NCBI GenBank assembly: GCA_949592205.1 | Contig: CATIUR010000001.1 | Coordinates: forward strand, 310,648,250 to 310,712,249 | DNA length: 64,000 bases | Reading direction: 5' to 3' | Source of the DNA: Helichrysum umbraculigerum | Lineage: Eukaryota; Streptophyta; Magnoliopsida; Asterales; Asteraceae | In this document: one piece after another, positions 48,764 through 58,420 of the stretch | Position numbering within the stretch: position 1 is the stretch's first letter | How the letters are laid out: the number at the start of each line of letters is the position of its first letter | Notes under the pieces: generated by a model | The model's database searches: none | What the model was told of the DNA's origin: nothing | What the model saw: the letters and a program-made list of their open reading frames with translations, nothing else | Program-made: the position numbers and the translations under genes

Positions 48764-51236
48764 ATATGGCTAGACAGTTGGATAAAGGTCACAATATTCT
48801 TGTGGATCTGAATCTTGCAGTCAAGGGAGCTAGACAAGTAGCTCAAGTTCTTACATTTCTGGCACGTTCACGCATTAGATATGCGATTACAGAGTGTCCA
48901 CCGATCTCTCTGTCTATACTGAACGATTTTTGAAGGGATATTCAGTATGACGAGACGGTCAATCCACCGGTCATTCGAGCAACTGTTAATCAGTAACCGA
49001 TTGCATTTACAGCTTCTGACCTTCGTCAGATTTTGCATTTGGGTACAGTTGACCAAGAAGATGGTACGACTAAGTACTCCGGTGATTTTATCGAGGGCGC
49101 GTTAAGCCGTATGGGCTATACGGGTGAGCGTAGAGGACGACAGTTCCTTAGAGCTCTGGTTATCGGCCAGTGGAGATTCTTGTGGCACGTTATTGTCACT
49201 GTTTTTGGACCAAAGAAGGGCGGTTTTGATGAGCTGAGCCCTGCTCTTGTATCGGCGGTACTGTCACTGGTTTACAATAAACCATACAGTTTTTGTGATT
49301 TGATTTTTGGCGAGATGGCTAGGCAGATTTCGGGTTCTGTCAGAGCACGTTTTATGATCTACCCGAGGTTCTGTATGATGATTATCTGTGCTCGTCTTCC
49401 GGATCTTGTTATTCCTGAGCCGCACTTACGTGTAGATACTATCGTGCTCAGAGGATACAACGCGATGTTCCAGCAGACTATTCGCCGTGAGGAATATGTC
49501 AAGCCGGAGATCCGTGATCTTTTTGGCTATCTTATTGATCCCGCTTACATTACGCCACCGAACAATGGTTGGCTAGATGTTGTTGTTGCTACTGTTGTAC
49601 CTGAGCCTGCTGCAGCTGATGTGGTTCCTCCTGAAGGTCCACAAGAGCTTCTTGAAGAGGTTCTGGAATAGGCTGGTCAGGTGGGACATCAAGTTAATCA
49701 GGATGTTGCTGCACAGGTGGTGCAGGAGGTGCTAGGTCAGAATGACGAGGCACAAGATCCCGAACTGAGGGAAATTGATCAGTTCTTTGAGATTGCACCG
49801 GAACAGGTATTATATCATTTATATAATAATATAGATATTTAGATATTCGATGTCATTATTAAATATTATAGTATAATATTATTATATAAAGATAATGTTA
49901 TAGATATTTAGTTGATTAGATAATATTTCTGATTATAAAATATAAATATCATTATATGAACAGAAAGCTGAAGCTGAGGCTGTGAACCCAGAGGTTGCGA
50001 GACCTGAGGGTGAGCAGAGACAGCAAGATAGATCAGTTGTTGTACCTGTCAAGGTATTATATCTGATTAATCTTAAATATATAGAACTTGTATGATAGAG
50101 CTTTACGCTAATCATAAATGTTTATTATATTCCACATTTAGAATCCTGTTGGTTCATCTGGAGGTCGTGATGGTGAGACGGCTTCAAATGAGGATTCTGA
50201 GAATACACCTTCTCCTCCTCCGTCAATTTCTCTTTCTGAGAAGAAGAGGAAATGTAAGAGTATTCTGGAGGAAGGTCCGGAGGAAGTTGAAATTCCTTTG
50301 AGGAAACGGTCGAGGACCTTGACCATAAGAGAAGGTTAGTATTATATAAAGTTAGATAATCTTAACTTGTTTATCAGGAGTTAAACTGAGACATTTAATT
50401 TTTTGACAGTTACTCAGGATACACCGCAGGTCGAGACGGTGATATCTGTAGAGTCTGAACCGATGTCTGTACCTGCTGAGGTAAGAGATATGCGTTTAGT
50501 ACTACAAGTATTACAAAATTGATTAGAGATTGAGACAGAGTAATCTGTAACAATTACTTACTTAATTTTTGTCTAATGTTTTTAGGAGATTGTTGACTTA
50601 GTACGTTCGGAGCCGATTCCGACTACTACAGCAAGCACATTTACAGCTGATCTTCTGACGACAGCTTTGACTCAGCCACTTCCACTGCGTACTTTTGAGT
50701 CACATGTTGCTTCGCTGACAGCACCTGGTCCGACGATCATTCCTATTACTCCTATGACTGATGATGAAAGGATTACATCCTTAGAGTCGAAGGTGAGGGA
50801 GTTAGAGAAGGTTGTTGCGAGGGTTCCAGAGTTGGTTGTGAACAATCTTACTCTTGGCCAGCAAGTGCTTCAACAGAGTCAAGCTTATACGACACTGCTG
50901 CAGACTCACAATACGTTACTTGATGATTTCAATACCCAGCGACTGAAGCTTGATAACTTAGAATGATTGGTGTTGAGAGTTAATTCAGGACAGTCTGCTC
51001 AGGGGGAGGTATTGGTATATTTGGAGTCGTGCAAGCAGGATGAGCTGAGAAGGAAGAAAGACTCTGACAAGGACAATGATCCCAATGCACCGAGTGGTGA
51101 GCAGACCGGTCCTTCAAAGACTGGTGAGCAAGCTACAATTCAGGGGGAGTCTGGTGCTGAAGCGAGTGGTTCTGGAGCTGGTACAAGTACAGATAAGACC
51201 GTACCGGTTGATACTGAAGCTGGTAAGATAGCTTAG
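48764..51236 (+). pseudogene. Five-exon gene related to an Asteraceae retrotransposon protein, with nonsense codons
   Basis: Exons at 48764-49806, 49964-50053, 50142-50334, 50410-50480 and 50586-51236 join in one frame through four GT-AG introns of 157, 88, 75 and 105 bp. The first ATG is at 48766, and an acceptor-like TTATTATGCAG precedes it, so an upstream non-coding exon is possible. In-frame stops lie at 48931 (TGA), 48994 (TAA), 49669 (TAG) and 50964 (TGA), but there is no frameshift. Exon 1 encodes a globular domain of about 260 residues (VAQVLTFLARSRIRYAIT, LSRMGYTG, ALVIGQWRFLWHVIV, FMIYPRFCMM). From memory this resembles proteins annotated in Tanacetum as synaptobrevin/longin-like, often next to copia pol. 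A K/R-rich, proline-rich middle, then a coiled coil (50760-50960) and an acidic/glycine end follow. Function is unknown; it may be an envelope-like gene of an LTR element or a host gene related to one. Confidence 0.65.
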
Positions 51237-51900
51237 TATTAGCAAAGTACTGTAATATTTGTAATAATTTGTATTGAACAAATGTAAACTTAATATTATT
51301 GTGTAAATATATTCGGCTTAAGATTATTATTATTTTAAGTAAAATATGTTTTATGTAATTTAAGTTTATATAATTTGATATATGTTAAGATAAAATAGTG
51401 ATCGAAAGACTTCTGACTCATTGAGTAGTCGAGCGGCGTGTTCCGATTAATATCAGCGGTCAAAATTTTTATATAACATATGCATTTTAGACTTGAGAGT
51501 TTGTATAACTGACAAGTTAAAAATGTGATAACTAGGTAAATGATATATAATTTAAAAGATGTAATTGAAAGTTAAGTTTTTGGATAATATAACAGTTCAA
51601 TTAAGTCTTGGAAATTATATAAGTTAATTAATGGTAAACTTGAATGTTTGGTGATATTGATTGTTCATAAGACATTAGAGTTTAAATTTAATTAATATTT
51701 ACTAAATGTTTGAGATAAGACTTTAGAAATCTTAGTTTGATTCAGGGTAATCAATAAAAGATATAAAAGTTATATAGAATGCGTTTATATTATTAGGTTT
51801 GATAATACATAAGGATTAATAAAGAAATTCTTAGATTGGTTCGGGGAAATCAATGAAGAATTTGAATTGTTAGTATTTTTGTATTTATGTTTTTCTTTAG
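51237..51900 (+). other. AT-rich spacer with second copy of the ~50-bp motif
   Basis: No gene is seen. The motif at 51399-51460 (TGAGTAGTCGAGCGGCGTGT in its centre) matches 46128-46180 at about 70% by eye. The spacer ends in a pyrimidine-rich acceptor-like TTTTTCTTTAG at 51890-51900. Confidence 0.6.
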
Positions 51901-52876
51901 GATTGGAAATGCTTGATCTATCAGATTCAGAAGATGATATTTTGGATGAGATAGATGAAGAGATTGATTATGATCTTGAAGAAGGAGAGTTTCAACCACC
52001 TACTGATTGGACTGCTGTACCTGAGATTGTGCAAGACATGGGTGTAGATCCAGATGCAAATATAGATGAACACCATGTGAGCCCATCTAGGACAGAAGTT
52101 ATTATTGAAAATGATGAAGGTCCAACGGTTGTCGATGTAGATGAAGAGATCGATGACTCAACTGATTCAGAAGATGACGTTCTGATTCCTACCAACAATC
52201 CAGCTGTTTTTCTTAAGAAACTTTCAAAACAAAAGAAGAAGAAGATTGGAGTTTCAGAAGTAGACATTACGGGAAAACGTGAAGCACGTAAAGGGATTAT
52301 TGGATGGTACTTTGACTCAGAGCTGAAGCTTTTTGCTATCAAAAGGTTTGACGGAGTTCAATATTTTGAGAAAAAGCTTGCAGTGTTTAGTTCGTTACCA
52401 AAATTTGAAATTATGGACTTGGCTAGATTAGAGTTGAACAACCCGAGTGATGATGATTATGCTAATTATGTTGAAAGAATAATCATAACTGAGGTTAGAA
52501 CAAAGAAGTTTGATAAGATTAAGCCAAGGAATGGAAAGACAATCAAATTGAAGGAACGAAGTCAAAGGACTGGAAGAAAAGGAGAAAGAAGGTTTATCCA
52601 GCTGTTAATTGTGTACAACAGATTCCACTGAAGACAATGCCACAGGATATTTTGGGAAATATGAAGAGATGGCACGTGGATTCAGAGACTGGAGAAGCTG
52701 TCATGGTTATAGTTGATGATGAAGTTGATGGTGGTGAGCGTGAGATCTTCAGAGTTTATGACCATCGTCACTTGATGAATATGTCAAGAAAAGATCTGTT
52801 GAAGTTAAACGAGAACATGATTTTTACGACTATTGCATGGGGTGACATAGCACGAGATTATCAGATGATGGTATAG
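51901..52876 (+). pseudogene. Acidic companion protein of the same unit, one frameshift
   Basis: Directly after the acceptor-like site the frame reads LEMLDLSDSEDDILDEIDEE. The N-terminal ~110 residues are acidic. A lysine-rich segment follows, then a compact domain (GIIGWYFDSELKLFAIKRFD, SSLPKFEIMDLARLELNN). A one-base shift near 52555-52590 is needed to reach the last segment, which reads KRWHVDSETGEAVMVIVDDE and ends at 52876. From memory this also resembles the C-terminal half of the Tanacetum-type retrotransposon protein mentioned for 48764, so both genes may be halves of one system. I do not know its function. Confidence 0.5.
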
Positions 52877-52978
52877 ACTTGTATTAGAATGAAGATACAT
52901 GCTGGTAGTAAAATTTACGATTGAAGACAAAAGACAATATGAAGATAAAGACGCTAGAGCTATTATCAAGGGGGAGTC

Positions 52979-53540
52979 TGTTGAAACATAGTTTGTGACA
53001 ACAGATCTAGCTTGAAATAGGACTGGTGTAATTGTTATCATGTTTGTACAATTGGTTTAGATTTGTAAATGAATATTTGTTTTATTATTAATATTCCTTA
53101 AATATATTAGTAAGATAAAGTGTTAGACGAATATCGTAAACAAAATAAATAAATACGTTTGGTGCGAGTCGAGATTTCAAGTCGCAGCGAGTTGAGATGC
53201 GAAGTGAGACCTGAACTCGAAGGGCAATGGTCATGGCGAGCCGAAGCTATACTGGGCTTGGGCTTACGGAACGAGTCGAGTCAACTCGCAGGCCCAGCGG
53301 CTGCGAGTTGAAACGAGGTATTTAATGTTGTTCAATCGGTGAAAAACTTAACTTTTGGAGATAACACTTTGGCGATCAGACCTTTTGCGATTTCAGTTTC
53401 CAGAGACAAACCTAACAACTAACGGCTAGGCTTTGATTATTAAAGATTAAACAAAGCATATTAGTTAACCTAAACACGAACTTATTCGTTGTTAGTAAGA
53501 TAACACCGTATTAAGGGATTCCGCACCTTAATACTACAGA
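52979..53540 (+). repeat. Candidate 3' LTR of the 45-53 kb unit
   Basis: TCAAGGGGGAG (52967-52977) looks like a copia-type polypurine tract and is followed by TGTTGAAACATAG, a usual LTR start. A GCGAGTCGAG / GCGAGTTGA word array lies at 53160-53320, just before a TATA-like GGTATTTAATG. The right end is uncertain, and no matching 5' copy could be aligned. Confidence 0.45.
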
Positions 53541-54129
53541 TAACGAAGTTATCGATCCTAAGAACTAGCGACTTACAAAACGTATACGAATGGATGTGTT
53601 TACATCACGAAGTAACAACCAGAACAACAACGCTCGACAGAACCCATAACATTGTTACGGGTAAGTTACCTCTCAATAACTTGAATGTTTTCAATCTTAT
53701 TCGGTACTACATTACGTAACCACACCCCACAGACCTAGAAGCTTAGAATAACGCAGAAATAACAAATTGATTTTTGTCGTGTAATCATAATTCAGAACCT
53801 CACTTCGAAATAAGCAGAAGAAACTTTTCTCTCTAGACTTAATAAACCATCGAAATCGAAACTCTCTTCCTTTCTCGATGCTATCTAAGAATCCTATCCA
53901 AATCGTTGCCATAAGAAACCTACATAAACCATAAAACAGAAAACCGAGAACTTTGACCATGATGGCTTACCCATCATCAAGGCCCGGTGAATCTCAAGAT
54001 GAAGTCTAGATTCACTTGTGGATAAGAAAGTCGGATACACTAGAAACACACACTAACTCCCTCACAGACCCCACACAGACCGTAACTGCAAACTAATTTC
54101 GGGACGAAATTCTCCTAACAGGGGGAGAA
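53541..54129 (+). pseudogene. Remnant of a gypsy interior (element D)
   Basis: At about 53615-53700 the frame reads NNARQNP then VTGKLPLNNLNVFN, a decayed form of the gag/protease junction (ARQDPNVVTGTFLLNNLT) of the other gypsy elements. The protease, reverse transcriptase and integrase are gone. At 54094-54129 the usual pol-end words (ATTTCGGGACGAAATTCTCC and the purine tract AGGGGGAGAA) lead into an LTR. It is an internally deleted element. Confidence 0.7.
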
Positions 54130-54873
54130 TGTGACACCCGACGATTTAGGGTTACTGATTAACCTGCTAGAAACCTTAATTATGTGTGTTTAGTTTAGAA
54201 TTAGGCTAAATGCTTGTAATTGCTTGTAACTACTTGTATATTTTGTGAATATACGCTTACGTAATTAGTTATAATTACGCTTATGCAATTTGTTGAAATT
54301 GTGCGAAACAACCGGACGGAGTCCGATACAGTATAAATACGGACGTTGGTGAACAAAATATTAAATAATATGAAATTATTTAATAAACTCAAGAAACTCG
54401 TAAATATTATGTTGATAATATTTAACACGTTAATTATATAGTATAAAGTGACACAAACGCAACGAAAACGCACGAAACGCGCCCGACAACCTGACGAAAC
54501 TAAAATTCATATTTAATAACTTTAAATATATAATTTCTAGTATAACTTTCATCCAAACTATCGTATTTTAAAACGATAACGAAAAATGTCTATTTAAACA
54601 CTACGCTATTAAACCTCCGTAAAACGAACACGCAAATCGAGGCCAACAAATCGGCGGAACATCTTTTTTTTTTAATGATTCAAGTATCTAGATTAAATAT
54701 TTCAAGTTAAAATATCAAAAATTGATAGTTATTTAAAACACGTGTAATTAAAGTTAAACGTACGAATAAACGTCTAAACAATCGGGTAAACGAACGAAAA
54801 CGTAACTAATTAAAAAGGGAATAAGAAAAATGACCAAAATACCCCTTGTGGGACCACATGGGGGCCGGCCACC
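54130..54873 (+). repeat. 3' LTR of gypsy element D, left part
   Basis: The LTR starts TGTGACACCCGACGATTTAG after the purine tract. It is interrupted at 54874 by Athila-like LTR C; the rest lies beyond the window. Confidence 0.82.
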
Positions 54874-55496
54874 TGATGTAGCGTAAAAAGTCACGTTTTT
54901 ACCAACATTATTGACCCCATATTTAGGCCTTTTATAACAAAAACATTCTTAAAACATCATTATTTATCATATTTTGTTATAAATGTGAAAACTTGACGGA
55001 CTTTCCAAAACGATACGAAAAGGGCTGAAAATACACTGAAATGGGCACCAAATTGAGCCAAACCCAAAATCTACTATAAACTCCATACCAAGACCTCACA
55101 TTTGCCTTATTTTGTAGCTATGGAGATTACGAGAACATAGATATAAGGATTGCTCAAAACGGATCAAGGATGAAAAAGTTATGCAAGTTACAGCACAGCC
55201 GAAAGCTACAAAACGTATTCTAGACACGCCTGGGCCCCACATATCCAATTTCTACCAAATTGGCATCATTAAAAGCGTAACGGAATTATGAAGCCGTAGG
55301 GGAAAGAATCAAGTCAAAAGGACGCGAAACGAAGAAGATACGGCCTTCCGAAGTTGCGAGAAAAGTCAGAAAAATCACACGGCCTAGCACACGGCCACCA
55401 CAGGGCCGTACACGGCCTCTACCAAGCCGTACACAGCCTGTAGAGAGCCGTACATGGCCTCTGCAGGGCCGTACATGGCCTACTTTGGTCTCACAT
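54874..55496 (+). repeat. Athila-like LTR C, left part
   Basis: It starts TGATGTAGCGTAAAAAGTCA and follows the LTRs of A and B (shared CCATACCAAGACCTCACA and GCGTAACGGAATTATGAAG). Its CACGGCC / GGCCGTACATGGCC array is at 55376-55485. It is interrupted by the LTR of element 5 at 55497. Confidence 0.88.
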
Positions 55497-55997
55497 TGTA
55501 ACACCCCCAAATTCACTGTTTGGCGGAAGCAAGGTTTGGGGTGCTACCAATCAAATATCACAGCACAAAGATAAAGCTAACGACATCTATATGCAACGTT
55601 TGTAAATTAGTTACATTCCATAGATATAATGTTTGAAAACTTAATGTTTTCGTATACAAAATGTAGTGCCCTAGAGTCCACGCGTATAGCGGGAGATTCT
55701 ATTACATAATCAACATGTACAAAAGATAATGCTGAGAATCTCCGTTAATGCAGTTTAGTGAAATCATGCGACTCTAGCTATGCTTGGAGAAAATCCTACT
55801 CCGTCTGGGTACATGAGAATACATGCTAAAAGGGTCAACACGAATGTTGGTGAATCTCACAGGTTTGTAAATAATATCAGATTTTGAACACAAGATTTCA
55901 TCAGTAGTGCCCGTAGGCGTAAATCAAGTATTTGCAAATCTAGCAAATGTAAAGTAAATAAGTTATACCGTTGCCATGAGGCTCATAATCGAAGCTT

Positions 55998-58420
55998 TTT
56001 TGGGTAAAGGGTAAAGTTTACCCGGTAAATATATTACTCCAAAAACGTTTAAGTACAAAGGATATGAGTGAATCTCATATCACAGCCCGTTACATAGGCA
56101 AAACTACATAACTAGGACAAAACCTCTACCTACACTTGACCCAACACAAGAATCAAATGAAAACCAAAACAAAACCATAAAACAACCAGAAAATTGACTC
56201 AACCACAACAAGAACACGCTATTTTTTCCTAATCTTCCCAGTAAGGTTAATATCAAAAGCCTTGCAAAATGCCTCTTGTTCTTCTGTTAAATCGTATACT
56301 TGGTCACTATAATCATCATAAACATCATCATCATCATAGTATTCAAGATTACTAGTACCACCACCACCACCACCACTACCTGATCCCAATCCAGAAGCCA
56401 TATAATAGGTGGTCTCGTTAAAGACCTCTTCAACATCACTTTCCGAATCTACCAAAGTATTATCCACATCAGAAGCTGTTCCCTTGTTTCCTTGACCAGC
56501 CTTTTCATCCTTCATATTATTATTGTTAGATTGACCAGCCTTTTCATCACCCTTGGACGTCTCAACTTCCCGAATCACATCATCCACTTTAGAATCATTC
56601 CCACTTAACACATAAAATGTGTTAGAAGTACTAACATGTGTATCCTCCTTTTGCTTCAATTTTTCTTTATTTGCAGCCACCTTAGGACGATATACAAAGT
56701 TAGACTTTTGTTTACCTAAAGATATCCCTTGAACCTTCCTTGCATTCTGACCATCTTTGTTAACCTTAGGAACCTTTGATCCAACTTCAACAAACCCATC
56801 ATTTGTATTTTTCTTACCAGCTTGTGATGGGCATTGATCAGTTATGTGCCCAAAAATTTTACAAACATCACATCTGGGAGGCTTCCACTCATATTCAACC
56901 CGAACACTCTCCTTTATATAACCTGATCCATCCAATTTTGGGATAGCAACAACAAGGTTCTCTTTAAGAACCTGGTCCGAACCAATCTCAATCAAGGCTC
57001 TAGCAAAACTATTTCTACCCCAAGATTCCCTACACATAGTAGCAGTAAACGAATCCAACCTTATGGGATTGCCGATCTTTGTTGCAATGATACTCAACCC
57101 ATCAGCTGTAAAAGCAGCCATCGGAACATCATGGAACTTAACCCAAAGAGGCACCTTAGTAAGATCTTCTTTAGTTAAACTAATATTCGGTGCCCATTGG
57201 TTAAGAATAATTGGGGCTGTTCTAACCATCCATGGCCCATTCTCAAGAACATTATTCATACCATTAATAGTTGCAAACTTGAAGAAATAGAACCCCCTAG
57301 CATTCATCATTACCTTCTGGAGACCATACTTTGACCAAACATTCCGAACATAATTCTCAACCACCGGAAATGCAATCCGTTTACCAATAAAATAACCAAC
57401 CAAAGTATTAGAAAACCTATTATTAACTTCCTCAACGGAAGACAATGGAATAGTTACATCAGCCTCATTAACAGATACATCAGATTGCAGAGAACGAAAG
57501 TGAACCTTTTCCGTTGGAAGATCAGCCACAACTACATTCAAATACGATGTCTTACCAACATTATTAGATTGTTTAACATCCACATTCGGTTCAGTAGATT
57601 TAGTTGGTGACACCAAAACTTCAGGACCAGAATTCTTACTAGGTTCCGTATTCTTCTTATCAAGCTCATCAACCCGCAGATTCTTGTGTACAAACGCTGT
57701 ATACGTTTGGTTACTGCTAGGTTTGCTGCCCATATCGCGTGGACCATCAATCTTTACCTCTTTGTTGGTCACAACCGTTGGTTTTTTCAAGATTGACTTC
57801 ACCCTAGGCTGGTGGTTTCCGACTTCACCACTTTTCTTTTTCACATCTCTCCCTGGACTTAGAAAACCCCGTTCCATCTTACATACACTCGACTCTCAAA
57901 CCAATCACAACTAAATATAAGAATAACCAAAGTAGCAATAACAAAGCAAATCACCAAAGCCACAAGTTATCCAAAGTTCAAAAATATGCAATCTGCTCAA
58001 ACAACCCCAAACGTAATATGTTATGCAATTTAATTATTAAGGAATCGAAATCAGAAAAGAAAACGTGTTGCCCAAGACCACAAGAATAATAATTAATGCA
58101 AGATGGCAAGGATGGTCGGCAACAATTAAAGTAATCTCACACTTGCGTTTAGTCGGCAACAATTAAGGCAATCCAAAATCGTTGAATAAGAATAAGACAC
58201 CAACTATTTGATCTTCGATGAATTAAATCAAAGAAAGAAAACAGGAAGCGCACTAGATAGAAACAATTAAATTAAACCCCCAAAAGCTAATTCAGTTTAC
58301 GAATGTAGGGGTTTAAAAAGATTTTGCGAATTAAAACCTTAAAAAATACGAATGAAACGTAGCAAGGGTTTTAAATTCGCCTACTTTTTTGGAGAGAAAA
58401 ACTTCCTTCAAGTTTTTATA
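55998..58420 (-). mobile_element. ORF1-only non-LTR retroposon with 13-bp target duplication, intact gene
   Basis: ATAATCGAAGCTT lies directly at both sides (55985-55997 and 58421-58433), and the interrupted LTR reads on normally once the insertion is removed. The minus-strand 3' end is ...CTTTACCC with a short A-tail (4 A at 55998-56001, plus TT within the duplication). The single gene (56219-57877) is open from start to stop. The 5' leader (57878-58420) and the 3' part (55998-56218) have no genes. Confidence 0.93.
56219..57877 (-). CDS. ORF1-like RNA-binding protein (DUF4283 + CX2CX4HX4C knuckle), intact
   Basis: 552 codons run from the ATG at 57877 (MERGFLSPGRDVKKK) to the stop at 56219. 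Residues 1-115 are low-complexity and basic. The DUF4283-type domain covers about residues 120-300 (VGYFIGKRIAFPVVENYV, GFYFFKF, NGPWMVRTAPIILNQW, SWGRNSFARALIEIG). The knuckle CDVCKIFGHITDQC is at about residues 338-351. The C-terminus is acidic, with a glycine run (about residue 500) and YDDDDVYDDYSDQ. The protein would coat the element RNA; the knuckle resembles that of plant L1 ORF1. No ORF2 is present: the A-tail comes 220 bp after the stop. The element must borrow its reverse transcriptase, presumably from an L1 elsewhere. Confidence 0.88.
   Translation of the reverse strand: MERGFLSPGRDVKKKSGEVGNHQPRVKSILKKPTVVTNKEVKIDGPRDMGSKPSSNQTYTAFVHKNLRVDELDKKNTEPSKNSGPEVLVSPTKSTEPNVDVKQSNNVGKTSYLNVVVADLPTEKVHFRSLQSDVSVNEADVTIPLSSVEEVNNRFSNTLVGYFIGKRIAFPVVENYVRNVWSKYGLQKVMMNARGFYFFKFATINGMNNVLENGPWMVRTAPIILNQWAPNISLTKEDLTKVPLWVKFHDVPMAAFTADGLSIIATKIGNPIRLDSFTATMCRESWGRNSFARALIEIGSDQVLKENLVVAIPKLDGSGYIKESVRVEYEWKPPRCDVCKIFGHITDQCPSQAGKKNTNDGFVEVGSKVPKVNKDGQNARKVQGISLGKQKSNFVYRPKVAANKEKLKQKEDTHVSTSNTFYVLSGNDSKVDDVIREVETSKGDEKAGQSNNNNMKDEKAGQGNKGTASDVDNTLVDSESDVEEVFNETTYYMASGLGSGSGGGGGGTSNLEYYDDDDVYDDYSDQVYDLTEEQEAFCKAFDINLTGKIRKK

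Noticed and set aside
49807..50585. Reading the four gaps of the 48764 gene as insertions or decay instead of introns
   Set aside because: All four begin GT, end AG, are 75-157 bp, AT-rich, and restore the frame exactly, which decay would not do.
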